Shown: piece by piece, positions 8,918 through 17,469 of the stretch | Layout: the number at the start of each line of letters is the position of its first letter | Numbering within the stretch: the first letter of the stretch is position 1 | NCBI RefSeq assembly: GCF_002608075.1 | Contig: NZ_LAHA01000034.1 | Span: 32,716 to 96,715, forward strand | Origin: Nostoc linckia z4 | Lineage (GTDB): Bacteria > Cyanobacteriota > Cyanobacteriia > Cyanobacteriales > Nostocaceae | Length of the DNA: 64,000 nt | Direction of reading: 5' to 3' | Made by a program: the position numbers and the translations under genes | The notes under the pieces: model-generated | What the model was told of the DNA's origin: nothing | The model's database searches: none | What the model saw: the letters and a program-made list of their open reading frames with translations, nothing else

Positions 8918-10012
8918 TCAGTTTTCACCAGCCAAAGGGACACGGATTGTAAATGTACTACCTTGCCCTGGTTCAGATGTGACATCGATTGTGCCTTGAT
9001 GTGCTTCAATGATGCAACGAGATAGATATAGCCCTAAACCACTACCAGAACGTTGGTGTTTACCTTGGCGAAATCGCTCGAATAAAATTGCTTGGTCTTG
9101 TTTGGAAATTCCTGGCCCTGTATCCTGGATACTGATAATTACCTCTGGTAAATTAACATCGCAGCGAATATTTACAGAACCTTTGTCTGTAAATTTGATG
9201 GCATTGCCGATGATGTTTGTTAAAACTCGTCGCAGTTCTACGCGATCGCCCATTACCGTACTTGTAGTTTCGCTTTTATCAATGTTGACGGCTAACCCTT
9301 TTTCTTCAGCTAAAGGAGTTAATTCTTGGGCGACTTCATTAACTAATTCCTGAAGATTACAAGGTGCAATTTTTAAAGTTTTGCAGCCCGCTTCATGACG
9401 ATAAACTTCTAACAAAGTATTTACCATTTCTAGCAGGTCTTGATTACTGCCAATCATGGTATTAATTATTTCTTGTAATTGTGGCGAAACGTCGCAAAAC
9501 CTCCCTTCCAGTAATAATTTTAAAATCCGATTGGAGGCTACTAGGGGTATGCGTAAATCGTGGGTAAAACGCGAGACAAAATCTGCCCGTAAATTCGCCA
9601 TTTGATCTCGTTCGTCAATGCTATGCTTGAGGCGGAGCAGCGATCGCACTCGTGCATGTAGTTCATCAGGATCGAATGGTTTACGAATAAAGTCATCTGC
9701 ACCAGCATCCAGTCCTTGCACAACGCTGGATTCATAGTGAGCGGTAATCAACAAAATCGGGATAAAAGGCAACGCTTGATTTTTGCGGATGCGTCGAGTA
9801 AATTCATAACCATCTATCCCTGGCATCATCACATCTAACAGAATTAAATCTGGTGGTGATTGCTCAACCATATCTAGAGCAACTTTACTATCTTCCACCA
9901 AGCTCAGTTCATAGTCGTTATCTTGTAGGACTGCTTCTAATATCAGTAAATTGTCAAATATGTCATCGACAACGAGAATTTTATCTTTTTTAACAGTTTT
10001 AGTTAAGGACAT
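8918..10012 (-). CDS. Soluble receiver-histidine kinase (REC-HisKA-HATPase)
   Basis: A 364-aa cytosolic signalling protein. It has an N-terminal receiver (ILVVDD...LILLDVMMPGIDGYEF, phospho-Asp about 60; KPFDPDEL with the conserved Lys). This is followed by a HisKA box FTHDLRIPL (His about 151) and an ATPase domain with N box NIIGNAIKFTD, G1 DTGPGIS and G2 GSGLGLYLS. The order REC then kinase suggests a relay in which an upstream partner phosphorylates the receiver to tune the kinase. There are no membrane segments. The start at 10012 (MSLTKTVKKDK) is preferred; an in-frame ATG at 10051 would add 13 residues. It is transcribed away from the NarL-type regulator at 10723, and pairing of the two is plausible but unproven. 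Confidence 0.93.
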   Translation of the reverse strand: MSLTKTVKKDKILVVDDIFDNLLILEAVLQDNDYELSLVEDSKVALDMVEQSPPDLILLDVMMPGIDGYEFTRRIRKNQALPFIPILLITAHYESSVVQGLDAGADDFIRKPFDPDELHARVRSLLRLKHSIDERDQMANLRADFVSRFTHDLRIPLVASNRILKLLLEGRFCDVSPQLQEIINTMIGSNQDLLEMVNTLLEVYRHEAGCKTLKIAPCNLQELVNEVAQELTPLAEEKGLAVNIDKSETTSTVMGDRVELRRVLTNIIGNAIKFTDKGSVNIRCDVNLPEVIISIQDTGPGISKQDQAILFERFRQGKHQRSGSGLGLYLSRCIIEAHQGTIDVTSEPGQGSTFTIRVPLAGEN

Positions 10013-10722
10013 GGCTAAATATAATAAGAAGTGCTTGGCTATTCCTCGCAAATCTAGTAATAGCTTACTCCAATAGTGTTGACATAATTAAAATTTCACA
10101 TTTTCCTTTAAACTTTCCTGAATTTTCGACATCTTTTTTGAATAATTATACTATTTTCTTCGTCAATTCAGTATGAAAAGTACTAAATGTTACTTATTAT
10201 TCAGTATGTTGTCCGCCAAATTAAATTTGTAAGTAGAATGTAATACAAATTCCCAATTGACGCATACCTTAAGATAAGCTAAAGCTACAAAATTCATCCA
10301 TGAAAAACGCCTATATTACAAGGGTTTCGGACGGTGTATCTGTGGCACTCTTTTTTTCAATTGGTGTAACATTGAAGCAGCTTAGTGATTCATTTTATGT
10401 GCATCATTAGTGCTACAGCAAGGATCGGCGATGGAACATTAAGCGATTCGTAGTTGCTATCAGATTTGGAAAATCAGTTGTAGCGCATAAAACATACATC
10501 TTGGCAAGAATGGACAAAAATAGTTTTTTTGATTGAATTGTATTGTTTAGATGAAACTCTTGCCTCTAGAAAAACCTACAAGATAAGGTTATTTAATGTC
10601 TAATGGTAGATGCGCTCCTGGAAACAATAGCAAACATATTGCTTTTTGTATAAAATCCTGAATTGGAGAACAGGATTATTTTAATGTGTACTCTAGATAG
10701 ATAACAGTAAAGTTAAGCAACT
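10013..10722. other. Divergent regulatory spacer
   Basis: A 710-bp gene-free region between the divergent kinase and response regulator, AT-rich and with few dispersed repeats. It contains an NtcA-type promoter at 10233-10275 and a short open frame at 10300-10410 (36 codons, no Shine-Dalgarno). The remainder up to 10722 shows nothing I can name and may be a long 5' leader of the regulator gene. Confidence 0.6.
10233..10275 (+). promoter_or_regulatory. Consensus NtcA-activated promoter
   Basis: GTA-N8-TAC at 10233-10246 is an exact match to the NtcA consensus. It is followed after 23 nt by TAAGAT (10270-10275), an exact TAN3T minus-10 box. This geometry is that of class II NtcA-dependent promoters, which lack a minus-35 and respond to nitrogen limitation. 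The box fits the plus strand; in the other direction I find no good minus-10. The first annotated gene downstream is the NarL-type regulator, about 450 bp away, so the product could instead be a small RNA or the short frame at 10300. Confidence 0.6.
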
Positions 10723-11442
10723 ATGGATGAAATCAAGATCCTCGTCATCGAAGATCATAACCTTACGAGAATCGGTTTGCGGGCTGCCTTACAAACTCAG
10801 CCAGAAGTCAACATTGTTGGTGAAGCCGCTAATGCCGCAGATGGAATCGAGCTTGTGAAAAGTCTCAAACCTGATATTGCTACTATTGACATTGGTTTGC
10901 CTGATATGGATGGTATCGAGCTAACGCGCACAATTAGGCAATATCAAGCAGAGACAGAGGACTATACAACAAAACTGCTCATTTTAACAATGCAGAATAG
11001 CGAGCAGGCAGTGTTAGCTGCATTTGCAGCAGGGGCTGATTCCTATTGTATGAAGGATATCGAAAGTGAGAGACTAATAGAGGCTGTGCGAACAACCCAT
11101 GCAGGTAGCTCATGGATCGATCCAGCGATCGCAGACCTTGTACTCCAGCAAATACGCCAAGATTTCCCCGATGCTAGCAGAGGATCGGCAACCAAAAGAG
11201 TGTTGATTGAAGGTATTGACCCAGATATCGAAAAAACTATCGTCAGTTATCCTTTAACTCAACGGGAAATGGATGTTTTAGAGTTGATTGTCGCAGGATG
11301 TGACAATGCAGAAATCGCCAAAAGACTGTATCTCACAGTGGGCACTGTCAAAACTCACGTCCGTGGTATTCTCAATAAACTCTGTGTTGCTGACCGTACA
11401 CAAGCTGCTGTGCGTGCTTTACGTGCAGGATTAGTTCCTTAA
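10723..11442 (+). CDS. NarL/FixJ-type response regulator
   Basis: A 239-aa transcription regulator. The receiver spans about residues 4-125, with DH near the N-terminus, phospho-Asp about 56 in DIATIDIGLPDMDG and Lys about 111 in SYCMKD. The C-terminal LuxR-type helix-turn-helix runs about residues 178-238 (LTQREMDVLELIVAG, NAEIAKRLYLTVGTVKTHV, ILNKL). It would bind DNA as a dimer after phosphorylation. The long upstream spacer carries a consensus NtcA promoter. The nearest kinase is the divergent receiver-kinase at 8918-10012. The target genes are unknown; the nearby tre genes are a possible but untested target. Confidence 0.95.
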   Translation: MDEIKILVIEDHNLTRIGLRAALQTQPEVNIVGEAANAADGIELVKSLKPDIATIDIGLPDMDGIELTRTIRQYQAETEDYTTKLLILTMQNSEQAVLAAFAAGADSYCMKDIESERLIEAVRTTHAGSSWIDPAIADLVLQQIRQDFPDASRGSATKRVLIEGIDPDIEKTIVSYPLTQREMDVLELIVAGCDNAEIAKRLYLTVGTVKTHVRGILNKLCVADRTQAAVRALRAGLVP

Positions 11443-11631
11443 AAAATATAGCAGAGAAGAGCAAACAGGGAAGTTGGTATCCGAATTTTAACGGCAACTG
11501 CTATCAAAAGATAAAAGTAAAAAGAAATACTCTATTATTCTTTCTTTTGCCTTTTAACTTTCGCTTTTTTGCACTTGACAAAGGTAAAAAAATACGTAAC
11601 AATTAGAAATTGTGGATAAAGATAATTGCCA

Positions 11632-11713
11632 GCGGAACTGGCGGAATTGGCAGACGCGCTAGATTCAGGTTCTAGTGCCGCAAGGCTTCCGGGTTCAAGT
11701 CCCGGGTTCCGCA
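11632..11713 (+). tRNA. tRNA-Leu (anticodon CAG)
   Basis: An 82-nt class II tRNA. The acceptor stem GCGGAAC pairs with GTTCCGC, and the discriminator is A. The anticodon arm is CTAGA-TTCAGGT-TCTAG, putting CAG at positions 34-36. A variable arm GTGCCGCAAGGCTT follows, then the T-arm CCGGGTTCAAGTCCCGG. CCA is not encoded. It reads CUG codons. It lies just upstream of the RNA methyltransferase gene. Confidence 0.97.
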
Positions 11714-11775
11714 TAATCAATTTTGGATTTTGGATTTTGGATTAATCTAAAATCTAAAATCTAAAATCTAAAATC

Positions 11776-12558
11776 ATGTTGACCAGCTTACAAAATCCTT
11801 TAGTCAAGCAAATCCGCAAGTTACACTCTACCAAGGAGCGCCACAAGCAGGAGTTATTTTTGCTGGAAGGGACGCACCTGTTAGAGGAAGCTTGTGCGGT
11901 GAATTACCCCCTAGAAACGGTGTGTTGTACCCCAGATTGGCAAGCAAACCACCCGTCATTGTGGGAGGAAGCTTGTAGGCGATGCAGCCGCGCCGAAATT
12001 GTCAGTAAAGAGATTTTAGATGCCATCGCCACCACAGTGCAACCCGATGGTGTGGTAGCAACAGCAAAACGCAGCAATGGTCAAACTCAAGTACCATTTA
12101 CTGGTTTAGTCCTAGCTTTAGAAACAGTACAAGATCCTGGTAACCTGGGTACGATGATTCGTACTGCGGCGGCCGCTGGAGCGTCCGGGTTGTGGCTCAG
12201 TGGAGATAGCGTCGATTTAGAGAACCCCAAAGTGCTACGTGCTTCAGCAGGGCAATGGTTCCGCCTAGCAACGGGAGTCACCGAAGATTTAAAAGCGATA
12301 GTACAACAAAGCCAGCAAGCAGGAATGCAGGTAATAGCAACATTGCCGAATGCAAGCTTAACTTATTGGCAAGTGGACTGGCGAAAACCGAGTTTAATAT
12401 TACTGGGAAATGAAGGTGCTGGTTTGTCAGCAGACTTAGCCGCGATGGCAGACAAGCAAGTGAGAATTCCCTTGAGTCCTGGGGTAGAGTCTTTGAACGT
12501 AGCGATCGCAGCTGCGTTAATGTTGTACGAAGCTCAGCGGCAAATGACTCAGGAGTAG
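11776..12558 (+). CDS. TrmH/SpoU-family RNA 2'-O-methyltransferase
   Basis: A 260-aa SPOUT-fold methyltransferase that transfers a methyl from SAM to a ribose 2'-OH, probably in 23S rRNA. The N-terminal substrate-binding domain (LQNPLVKQIRKLHSTKERHKQ, LEGTHLLEEA) is typical of the 23S rRNA RlmB/TsnR-like branch. The three SpoU motifs are clear: LETVQDPGNLGTMIRTA (about residues 115-135), LLGNEGAGLS (about 212) and IPLSPGVESLNVAIAAAL (about 235). The precise target nucleotide cannot be read from sequence. It starts 62 bp after tRNA-Leu, and the intervening AATCTAAAATCTAAAATC repeat separates the two. It is followed by G-rich and CATCAGT-type short repeats. Confidence 0.94.
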   Translation: MLTSLQNPLVKQIRKLHSTKERHKQELFLLEGTHLLEEACAVNYPLETVCCTPDWQANHPSLWEEACRRCSRAEIVSKEILDAIATTVQPDGVVATAKRSNGQTQVPFTGLVLALETVQDPGNLGTMIRTAAAAGASGLWLSGDSVDLENPKVLRASAGQWFRLATGVTEDLKAIVQQSQQAGMQVIATLPNASLTYWQVDWRKPSLILLGNEGAGLSADLAAMADKQVRIPLSPGVESLNVAIAAALMLYEAQRQMTQE

Positions 12559-12651
12559 GGAGTGGGGGGGTGGGGAGATGGGGAGATGGGGAGAATAATA
12601 ATTCACCAGTCATCAGTCATCAGTCATCAGTCCCCAGTCCCCAGTCCCCAA
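12556..12651. repeat. Short tandem repeats after the RNA methyltransferase
   Basis: GGGGAGAT units (12565-12595), then CAGTCAT and CAGTCCC heptamers (12605-12651), three copies of each. They fill the 96-bp gap between two convergent genes. Confidence 0.8.
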
Positions 12652-12654
12652 GTT

Positions 12655-12891
12655 TTATTTCGTTTTTTGCTCCAAATATTGTTCAATGTCGGCAACAGCG
12701 TCTTCAAAAGCCGCTAAATCAATATTTGTCAAGTCTTTATTGAGTTCGACTTCATCAGCACTCTGGTTATCCAATTTTGGCGTATCTTCATCCTCAGTAG
12801 GATTTTCTTGTAAGATATCCTCCAATTGTTCCAGTGCTTCTTGAAACTCTAAATCGGCATCGTAGTGCAGTGGTCGGTGGCTTGGCTCCAT
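12655..12891 (-). CDS. Small acidic conserved hypothetical protein
   Basis: A 78-aa, strongly acidic, probably helical protein (LEFQEALEQLEDILQENP, AAFEDAVADIEQYLEQK). Two similar helical segments suggest an internal duplication of an E/D-rich amphipathic helix. I recognise the general type as a conserved cyanobacterial hypothetical but know no function. The start MEPSHRPLHYD is the only reasonable ATG. It is convergent with the methyltransferase gene. Confidence 0.65.
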   Translation of the reverse strand: MEPSHRPLHYDADLEFQEALEQLEDILQENPTEDEDTPKLDNQSADEVELNKDLTNIDLAAFEDAVADIEQYLEQKTK

Positions 12892-13534
12892 AATTTTGAC
12901 TTAAAAATCCTATTGACTAGCGTAATTTTTATTAAATTTTGCATATATAACATCATATTTGTGGTTATCTGCTTTATCAACTTTAGAGCGATCGCTATTT
13001 TTGGCGAGTGACTTCTGGGACTTACGCAACGCTGATATTGTCATTGCGACGGAAACGAAGTGTAGGGAAGCAATCCCAGAGTTTTGGTCATTACTTCACT
13101 TTGCTTGTAATGACGTAAAATCGTAGTTATTGCCTCAGTCGTGAGCTTAAAGTCGTTGACTGTTGATATCATGTCCGCCTAATCACTTATCAAAAAAATT
13201 CCCCGCGTCCCCACGTCCCCACGTCCCCGCGTCCCCGCGTCAGTCCTAATGATAAGTCTTCAACCGGACATGATATGAGAGCTAGTTGCTATCCTAAGAA
13301 AACGGGAACCTTGTTCTCCTGCGAACCGGACAAGCCTCTTAAGCCGTCCAACCCACTGGCTTTTGTTAACTGTCAACCGTCAACAGCCGACGACGAGTCA
13401 ATGTGCAAGTTAAATGCAAAACAGCTTAGTTTACCTATTTATACATCAATAGCCCTTCCACATTACTATTAAGAAGTTAGTGCAAGCTCAAGTATTCAAG
13501 AAGCTTTCTTTGCCTGTTGCCTATTCCCTGTTAT
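12892..13534. other. Repeat-rich gene-free spacer
   Basis: This contains the second MITE-like element (13039-13114), five CGTCCCC heptamers (13201-13240), the word ATGTCCG(CC) near 13170, and GTTGAC/GTCAAC fragments near 13150 and 13370. A 65-codon open frame at 13275-13472 runs through these repeats and is not accepted as a gene. Confidence 0.7.
13039..13114. repeat. MITE-like element with TGTCATT ends (copy 2)
   Basis: It begins TGTCATTGCGACGGAAACG and ends GCTTGTAATGAC, with the internal ATTACTTCACTT shared with the 6386-6497 copy. It is shorter than copy 1 and non-coding. Confidence 0.65.
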
Positions 13535-14158
13535 ATGATTGAAACCACAGTTCGCAAACAATATAACAATCTGGCGGCCATATACGATCGCCGTTGGAAA
13601 AAGTATATTGATAATACACTTTCTTCGCTCAAAACCTGGGCAGAAATATCACCGTTAGATACTGTACTTGATATTGGTTGTGGAACGGGTGAATTAGAAA
13701 GATTGCTATTAACTGATTATCCAAACCTCAAAATTGTTGGTGTAGATATTTCAGAACAGATGCTCGCAATTGCCGAGAACAAATGTAGCGGTTATCCGCA
13801 GGTTTCATTTCAAGTTGCTAGTAGCTTAGCGTTGCCATTTCCTAACAATAGTTTTGATGTCATTGTATCAGCCAGTGCATTCCATTACTTTAGCGAACCA
13901 TTGGCAGCATTAATAGAAATGAAACGCGTACTCAAGCCCAATGGCAAAGTGGTAATTTTGGATTGGTGTAAAGATTATTTATTTTGTCAAATATTGGATA
14001 TCATACTGAAGATTTTTGACCCAGCACATCAGCAGTGTTACACCCAAGATGAATTGCATCATTTCCTGAGTTGTGCCAATTTCGTAGTTTCTCGTGGGAC
14101 TAAAGTTCGTTTGGGAATTTTTTGGGGGCTGATGCTAGCTACAGGAGAAGCAGAGTGA
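13535..14158 (+). CDS. Class I SAM-dependent methyltransferase
   Basis: A 207-aa Rossmann-fold methyltransferase. Motif I is TVLDIGCGTGELERLL, motif II is IVGVDISEQML, and the post-I region is SSLALPFPNNSFDVIVSASAFHYF, followed by MKRVLKPNGKVVILDW. The N-terminal YNNLAAIYDRRWKKYIDNTLS is typical of Methyltransf_11/25 (UbiE-like) enzymes acting on small molecules or lipids; the substrate cannot be told. I chose ATG 13535 (MIETTVRKQYNN); a TTG at 13517 would add six residues. It precedes the aminotransferase by 119 bp in the same direction, but co-transcription is uncertain. Confidence 0.9.
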   Translation: MIETTVRKQYNNLAAIYDRRWKKYIDNTLSSLKTWAEISPLDTVLDIGCGTGELERLLLTDYPNLKIVGVDISEQMLAIAENKCSGYPQVSFQVASSLALPFPNNSFDVIVSASAFHYFSEPLAALIEMKRVLKPNGKVVILDWCKDYLFCQILDIILKIFDPAHQQCYTQDELHHFLSCANFVVSRGTKVRLGIFWGLMLATGEAE

Positions 14159-14277
14159 AAAAGAATTCTAGATTAGGGCTTAGGCAGCAATTAGGCAAGG
14201 AATTGTGAAAAGGAAAATCTGGGTGGGATTCTAGGATATGCTTAAGTAAGTGAAAGATTTGCCAAAATAAAGTAAGA

Positions 14278-15444
14278 ATGAAGCTGGCAGCAAGAGTAAG
14301 TCAGGTAACACCTTCATTAACCTTAGCGATCGCAGCCAAGGCTAAGGCAATGAAGACAGAGGGCATAGATGTTTGTAGTTTTAGCGCTGGAGAACCAGAT
14401 TTTGATACCCCAGCGCATATCAAAGCCGCAGCAGCAAAAGCTTTGGATGAAGGCAAAACCAAGTACGGTGCAGCTGCCGGAGAACCAAAGTTAAGGGAAG
14501 CGATCGCCCATAAACTTAAAACTGATAACGGTCTTGATTATAAGTCAGAGAATGTCATCGTCACCAATGGCGGTAAGCATTCTCTGTACAATTTGATTGT
14601 GGCGTTAATCGATCCAGGTGATGAAGTCATAATTCCTGCACCCTACTGGCTAAGTTATCCGGAAATGGTGACCTTGGTGGGTGGAGTTTCAGTAATTGTC
14701 CCCACAGATGCAAGCACAGGCTATAAAATTACTCCCGAACAACTGCGTCAAGCCATCACCCCCAAGACAAAGTTATTTATCCTCAACTCTCCATCTAATC
14801 CCACGGGGATGGTTTACACCCCAGATGAAATTAAAGCATTGGCAGAGGTAATAGTTGATGCAGATATCTTTGTCGTCTCTGATGAGATTTACGAAAAAAT
14901 CCTCTACGATGGTGCAGAACATATCAGCATTGGTTCTCTAGGCAAGGAAATTTTTGACCGGACTTTAATCAGTAATGGATTTGCCAAAGCTTATTCCATG
15001 ACGGGCTGGAGACTTGGCTATTTAGCGGGGCCAGTGGAAATTATTAAAGCCGCCAGTTCCATCCAAGGACATAGTACATCTAACGTCTGTACCTTTGCTC
15101 AATATGGAGCGATCGCCGCACTGCAAAGTCCCCAAGACTGTGTAGAAGAAATGCGTCAAGCCTTCGCCAAACGCCGACAGGTAATGTTAGACAGACTCAA
15201 CGCCATTCCCGGACTGAGTACCGCTAAACCAGATGGCGCTTTTTATCTTTTCCCCGACATCAGCAAAACAGGTTTGAAATCCTTGGAATTTTGCGACGCC
15301 TTACTAGAAGAACATCAAGTAGCAGTCATTCCCGGAATTGCCTTTGGCGCTGATGACAACATTCGCCTTTCCTACGCCACCGATTTAGCGACGATTGAAA
15401 AAGGGATGGATAGGTTAGAGAAATTTGTCAAGTCGCGTATTTAG
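14278..15444 (+). CDS. PLP-dependent aspartate-type aminotransferase
   Basis: A 388-aa fold-type I aminotransferase, subgroup I-beta (bacterial/plant aspartate or prephenate aminotransferase). FSAGEPDFDTP and KYGAAAGEPKLREAIA form the N-terminal substrate region; the PLP-contacting Asn lies in ILNSPSNPTGMVY, with VVSDEIYEKI. The Schiff-base Lys is about 237 in SNGFAKAYSMTGWRLGY, and the substrate-carboxylate Arg is in DNIRLSYA. Length and start (MKLAARVSQVTPSLTLAI) match homologues. It most likely interconverts aspartate/2-oxoglutarate with oxaloacetate/glutamate, possibly also prephenate to arogenate. A clear intrinsic terminator follows. Confidence 0.94.
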   Translation: MKLAARVSQVTPSLTLAIAAKAKAMKTEGIDVCSFSAGEPDFDTPAHIKAAAAKALDEGKTKYGAAAGEPKLREAIAHKLKTDNGLDYKSENVIVTNGGKHSLYNLIVALIDPGDEVIIPAPYWLSYPEMVTLVGGVSVIVPTDASTGYKITPEQLRQAITPKTKLFILNSPSNPTGMVYTPDEIKALAEVIVDADIFVVSDEIYEKILYDGAEHISIGSLGKEIFDRTLISNGFAKAYSMTGWRLGYLAGPVEIIKAASSIQGHSTSNVCTFAQYGAIAALQSPQDCVEEMRQAFAKRRQVMLDRLNAIPGLSTAKPDGAFYLFPDISKTGLKSLEFCDALLEEHQVAVIPGIAFGADDNIRLSYATDLATIEKGMDRLEKFVKSRI

Positions 15445-15475
15445 TTTAGTTGTGATTGGATTTAAAAATAAAAAT

Positions 15476-15504
15476 GTCCTCTTCTAACAGGGAGGACTTT
15501 TTTC
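15476..15504 (+). terminator. Rho-independent terminator of the aminotransferase gene
   Basis: GTCCTC (15476-15481) pairs with GAGGAC (15492-15497), followed directly by a T-run (TTTTTTCTATTTTTTTT). It lies 31 bp after the stop codon and also separates the gene from the convergent CheR gene. Confidence 0.88.
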
Positions 15505-15531
15505 TATTTTTTTTAGCGCACATGAGCTTAT

Positions 15532-16410
15532 TCAATTATAATTAAAATCTCTGTGCATCCCGGCTTCACTATGTCCCCGCGCTCTTGTTTTTCTATATAG
15601 CTTTTCACCTTTCACTATCTCTTCATATTGCTGTTCGTATGGAGTGAATCTAATGGATTCTTGTCTTCCTAAGCCCAAAATGCCAAAAGTACAAAGGCTA
15701 TTAAAAAACAGTTCGTGTACCCGCTTTTGAAGTATCTGATTGAAATATATCAAAACGTTACGGCAAAGGATGACATTAAATTCGTTAAAAGAGCTATCTG
15801 TTGCTAAATTATGCTGGGCAAAAACAATATTTTCCCTTAAGGATGCTCGAAAAATAGCGTTGTCATAAGCTGCCGTATAATATTCAGAAAAAGACCTTTT
15901 GCCTCCTGCTTTGAGGTAAAGATGAGTATATTCCTGCATAAGTTTTAGAGAAAAAATACCACTTTTGGCATTTTGTAATACTTTTTCGTTGGTATCAGTT
16001 GCATATATGCGACAACGGTGATAAAGCCCTTCTTCTTGTAGGAGAATTGCCATTGAATAGACTTCTTCACCCGTAGAACATCCAGCGTGCCAAATACGAA
16101 TAAAAGGATAGGTTTGCAAGAACGGAATAACTTGACTTCTAAAGGTGTTATAAAAGCTAGGATCGCGAAACATTGATGTTACATTTACTGTCAGAGCCAG
16201 CAAAAATTTTTCTAAATAGTTAGGGTTGTGGAGTAACCGCTCTTGCAAAGCAGAAATATTAGTTAACCCTTCTAAACTCATAAAACCGAGAATACGGCGC
16301 TTAATTGAAGAAAGGGCGTAATTGCGGAAATCATAACCATAATACTGATACACCCCTTCCAAAAGTAGACGTATTTCGATGTCCTCTAAGCTAGGTTTTG
16401 GCACAGTCAT
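15532..16410 (-). CDS. CheR-type protein-glutamate methyltransferase
   Basis: A 292-aa protein. The N-terminal helical domain (IEIRLLLEGVYQYYGYDFRNYALSSIKRRI, VTSMFRDPSFYNTFR) is that of CheR. The SAM-binding domain shows IRIWHAGCSTGEEVYSMA, IYATDTNEKVLQNAK and FNVILCRNVLIYFN. CheR enzymes methylate glutamates on chemoreceptors, but no receptor gene is adjacent. Upstream, on the same strand, are a membrane-tailed protein and a hybrid kinase, so it may serve that signalling unit. ATG 16410 (MTVPKPSLEDIE) is chosen because upstream in-frame codons translate a dispersed palindromic repeat (CTACGAGACGCTGCGCG, about 16435-16455). Confidence 0.92.
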   Translation of the reverse strand: MTVPKPSLEDIEIRLLLEGVYQYYGYDFRNYALSSIKRRILGFMSLEGLTNISALQERLLHNPNYLEKFLLALTVNVTSMFRDPSFYNTFRSQVIPFLQTYPFIRIWHAGCSTGEEVYSMAILLQEEGLYHRCRIYATDTNEKVLQNAKSGIFSLKLMQEYTHLYLKAGGKRSFSEYYTAAYDNAIFRASLRENIVFAQHNLATDSSFNEFNVILCRNVLIYFNQILQKRVHELFFNSLCTFGILGLGRQESIRFTPYEQQYEEIVKGEKLYRKTRARGHSEAGMHRDFNYN

Positions 16411-16657
16411 AATGATATGATTTATAATGGGCTTCTCTACGAGACGCTGCGCGAACGCCCTGCTCACAAGACAGTAATTTTTAATTCTGAGTTCATGGAT
16501 GAATAAGCTTTTTGAAAGAATGCTTCTGCAATTCGGGTGGTTTGTACCATCAATATTTGAGACTGGTTAGTTTTTGATAACCCAACTGAATCTTACGATA
16601 AAAAGTGTTGTTGGAGCGATTAAATTTTAAATTTGATAACTGTACTAACTTTGGACT

Positions 16658-17182
16658 TCAATTTAACCAAGTGGCTGTGACTCCTAAAACAGCGATCGCA
16701 ATTATCGAAATCCCAGCTAGCAATCTCACTTGATGGCGTAAAGTCTTAATCTCTTGGTTAAGACTTTCAGCCTGTAGTGCAGAATATGGTTCAACTGGTG
16801 TAACTTCAATGGCTACTTCTCGCGGTTTAGCTGGAGTACTTCCAAAAGTAACTTGAGAATGTAACCAATTAGCAATCAGTTGCGGGCAGTTCTTTTTAAA
16901 CCAGTTATAGGCTAAAGTTCTAAAAACTGGTTTCGACATCCGCGCAATTAATTTCATCAACCTGTTTATGGGTTGTGGGCGAAGCTTTTGGTTAATTAAG
17001 TTCACCGAGCCAACATCATAAAGACAATCCAGAATTAATTTCACAGTGGCTTCTTCACTGTTAATTAGATTTTGCAGTAACAGCAGAACATCATGCATAC
17101 GCTCTGCTTCAATAAATTTTTCTGCCAATGTTTCTGGAGGAATTACTGATGTATTGGGGGAGTTTTTTCTTACTATTGTCAT
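16658..17182 (-). CDS. Conserved hypothetical protein with C-terminal membrane anchor
   Basis: 174 aa. The N-terminal two thirds are helical (LAEKFIEAERMHDVLLLLQNL, TVKLILDCLYDVGSVNLINQ, PQLIANWLHSQV). A short coiled coil (LNQEIKTLRHQVRL) leads into a single C-terminal membrane segment (LLAGISIIAIAVLGVTATWL), so it is tail-anchored with the bulk in the cytoplasm. No enzyme motif is seen and the function is unknown. It lies between the hybrid kinase and CheR on the same strand, with spacers of about 250-290 bp. Confidence 0.75.
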   Translation of the reverse strand: MTIVRKNSPNTSVIPPETLAEKFIEAERMHDVLLLLQNLINSEEATVKLILDCLYDVGSVNLINQKLRPQPINRLMKLIARMSKPVFRTLAYNWFKKNCPQLIANWLHSQVTFGSTPAKPREVAIEVTPVEPYSALQAESLNQEIKTLRHQVRLLAGISIIAIAVLGVTATWLN

Positions 17183-17364
17183 ATTAATAACATATCAACG
17201 ATGTTGATTTCAGTACAACTATCTACCGAGAGAAAGATGCTTAATCCACAGAAATAACCCAAAAAGTTGCATGAAATAGAGGTATTTCCTCCAAAGACAG
17301 AAGTTATATAGATTATTTTATTACTGAAGTGAATTTCCTGTCATTGATATTGTTTTAACCAAAA

Positions 17365-17467
17365 GATGGGGAGGTGGGGAGGTGGGGAGGTGGGGAGATG
17401 AGTTTTTCCCCTCTGCCCTATGCCCTATGCCCCATGCCCCATGCCCCATGCCCCATGCCCCATGCCC
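17365..17467. repeat. Two blocks of heptameric STRR repeats
   Basis: GGGGAGGT units (17365-17400) are followed by seven CCC(C/T)ATG heptamers (17416-17467). The second block ends three bases before the hybrid-kinase stop codon at 17470. CCCCATG is a classic short tandem repeat of heterocystous cyanobacteria. On the minus strand the block forms the immediate 3' untranslated sequence of the kinase gene. Confidence 0.9.
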
Positions 17468-17469
17468 AT

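Noticed and set aside
13275..13472. 65-codon open frame on the plus strand in the 12.9-13.5 kb spacer
   Set aside because: It runs through GTCAAC-type repeats, has no good ribosome-binding site and its translation has no recognisable family features.
17365..17467. Possible CRISPR-like array in heptamer repeats
   Set aside because: Units are 7-8 bp without spacers; this is a short tandem repeat. No CRISPR repeat-spacer pattern was seen anywhere in the window.
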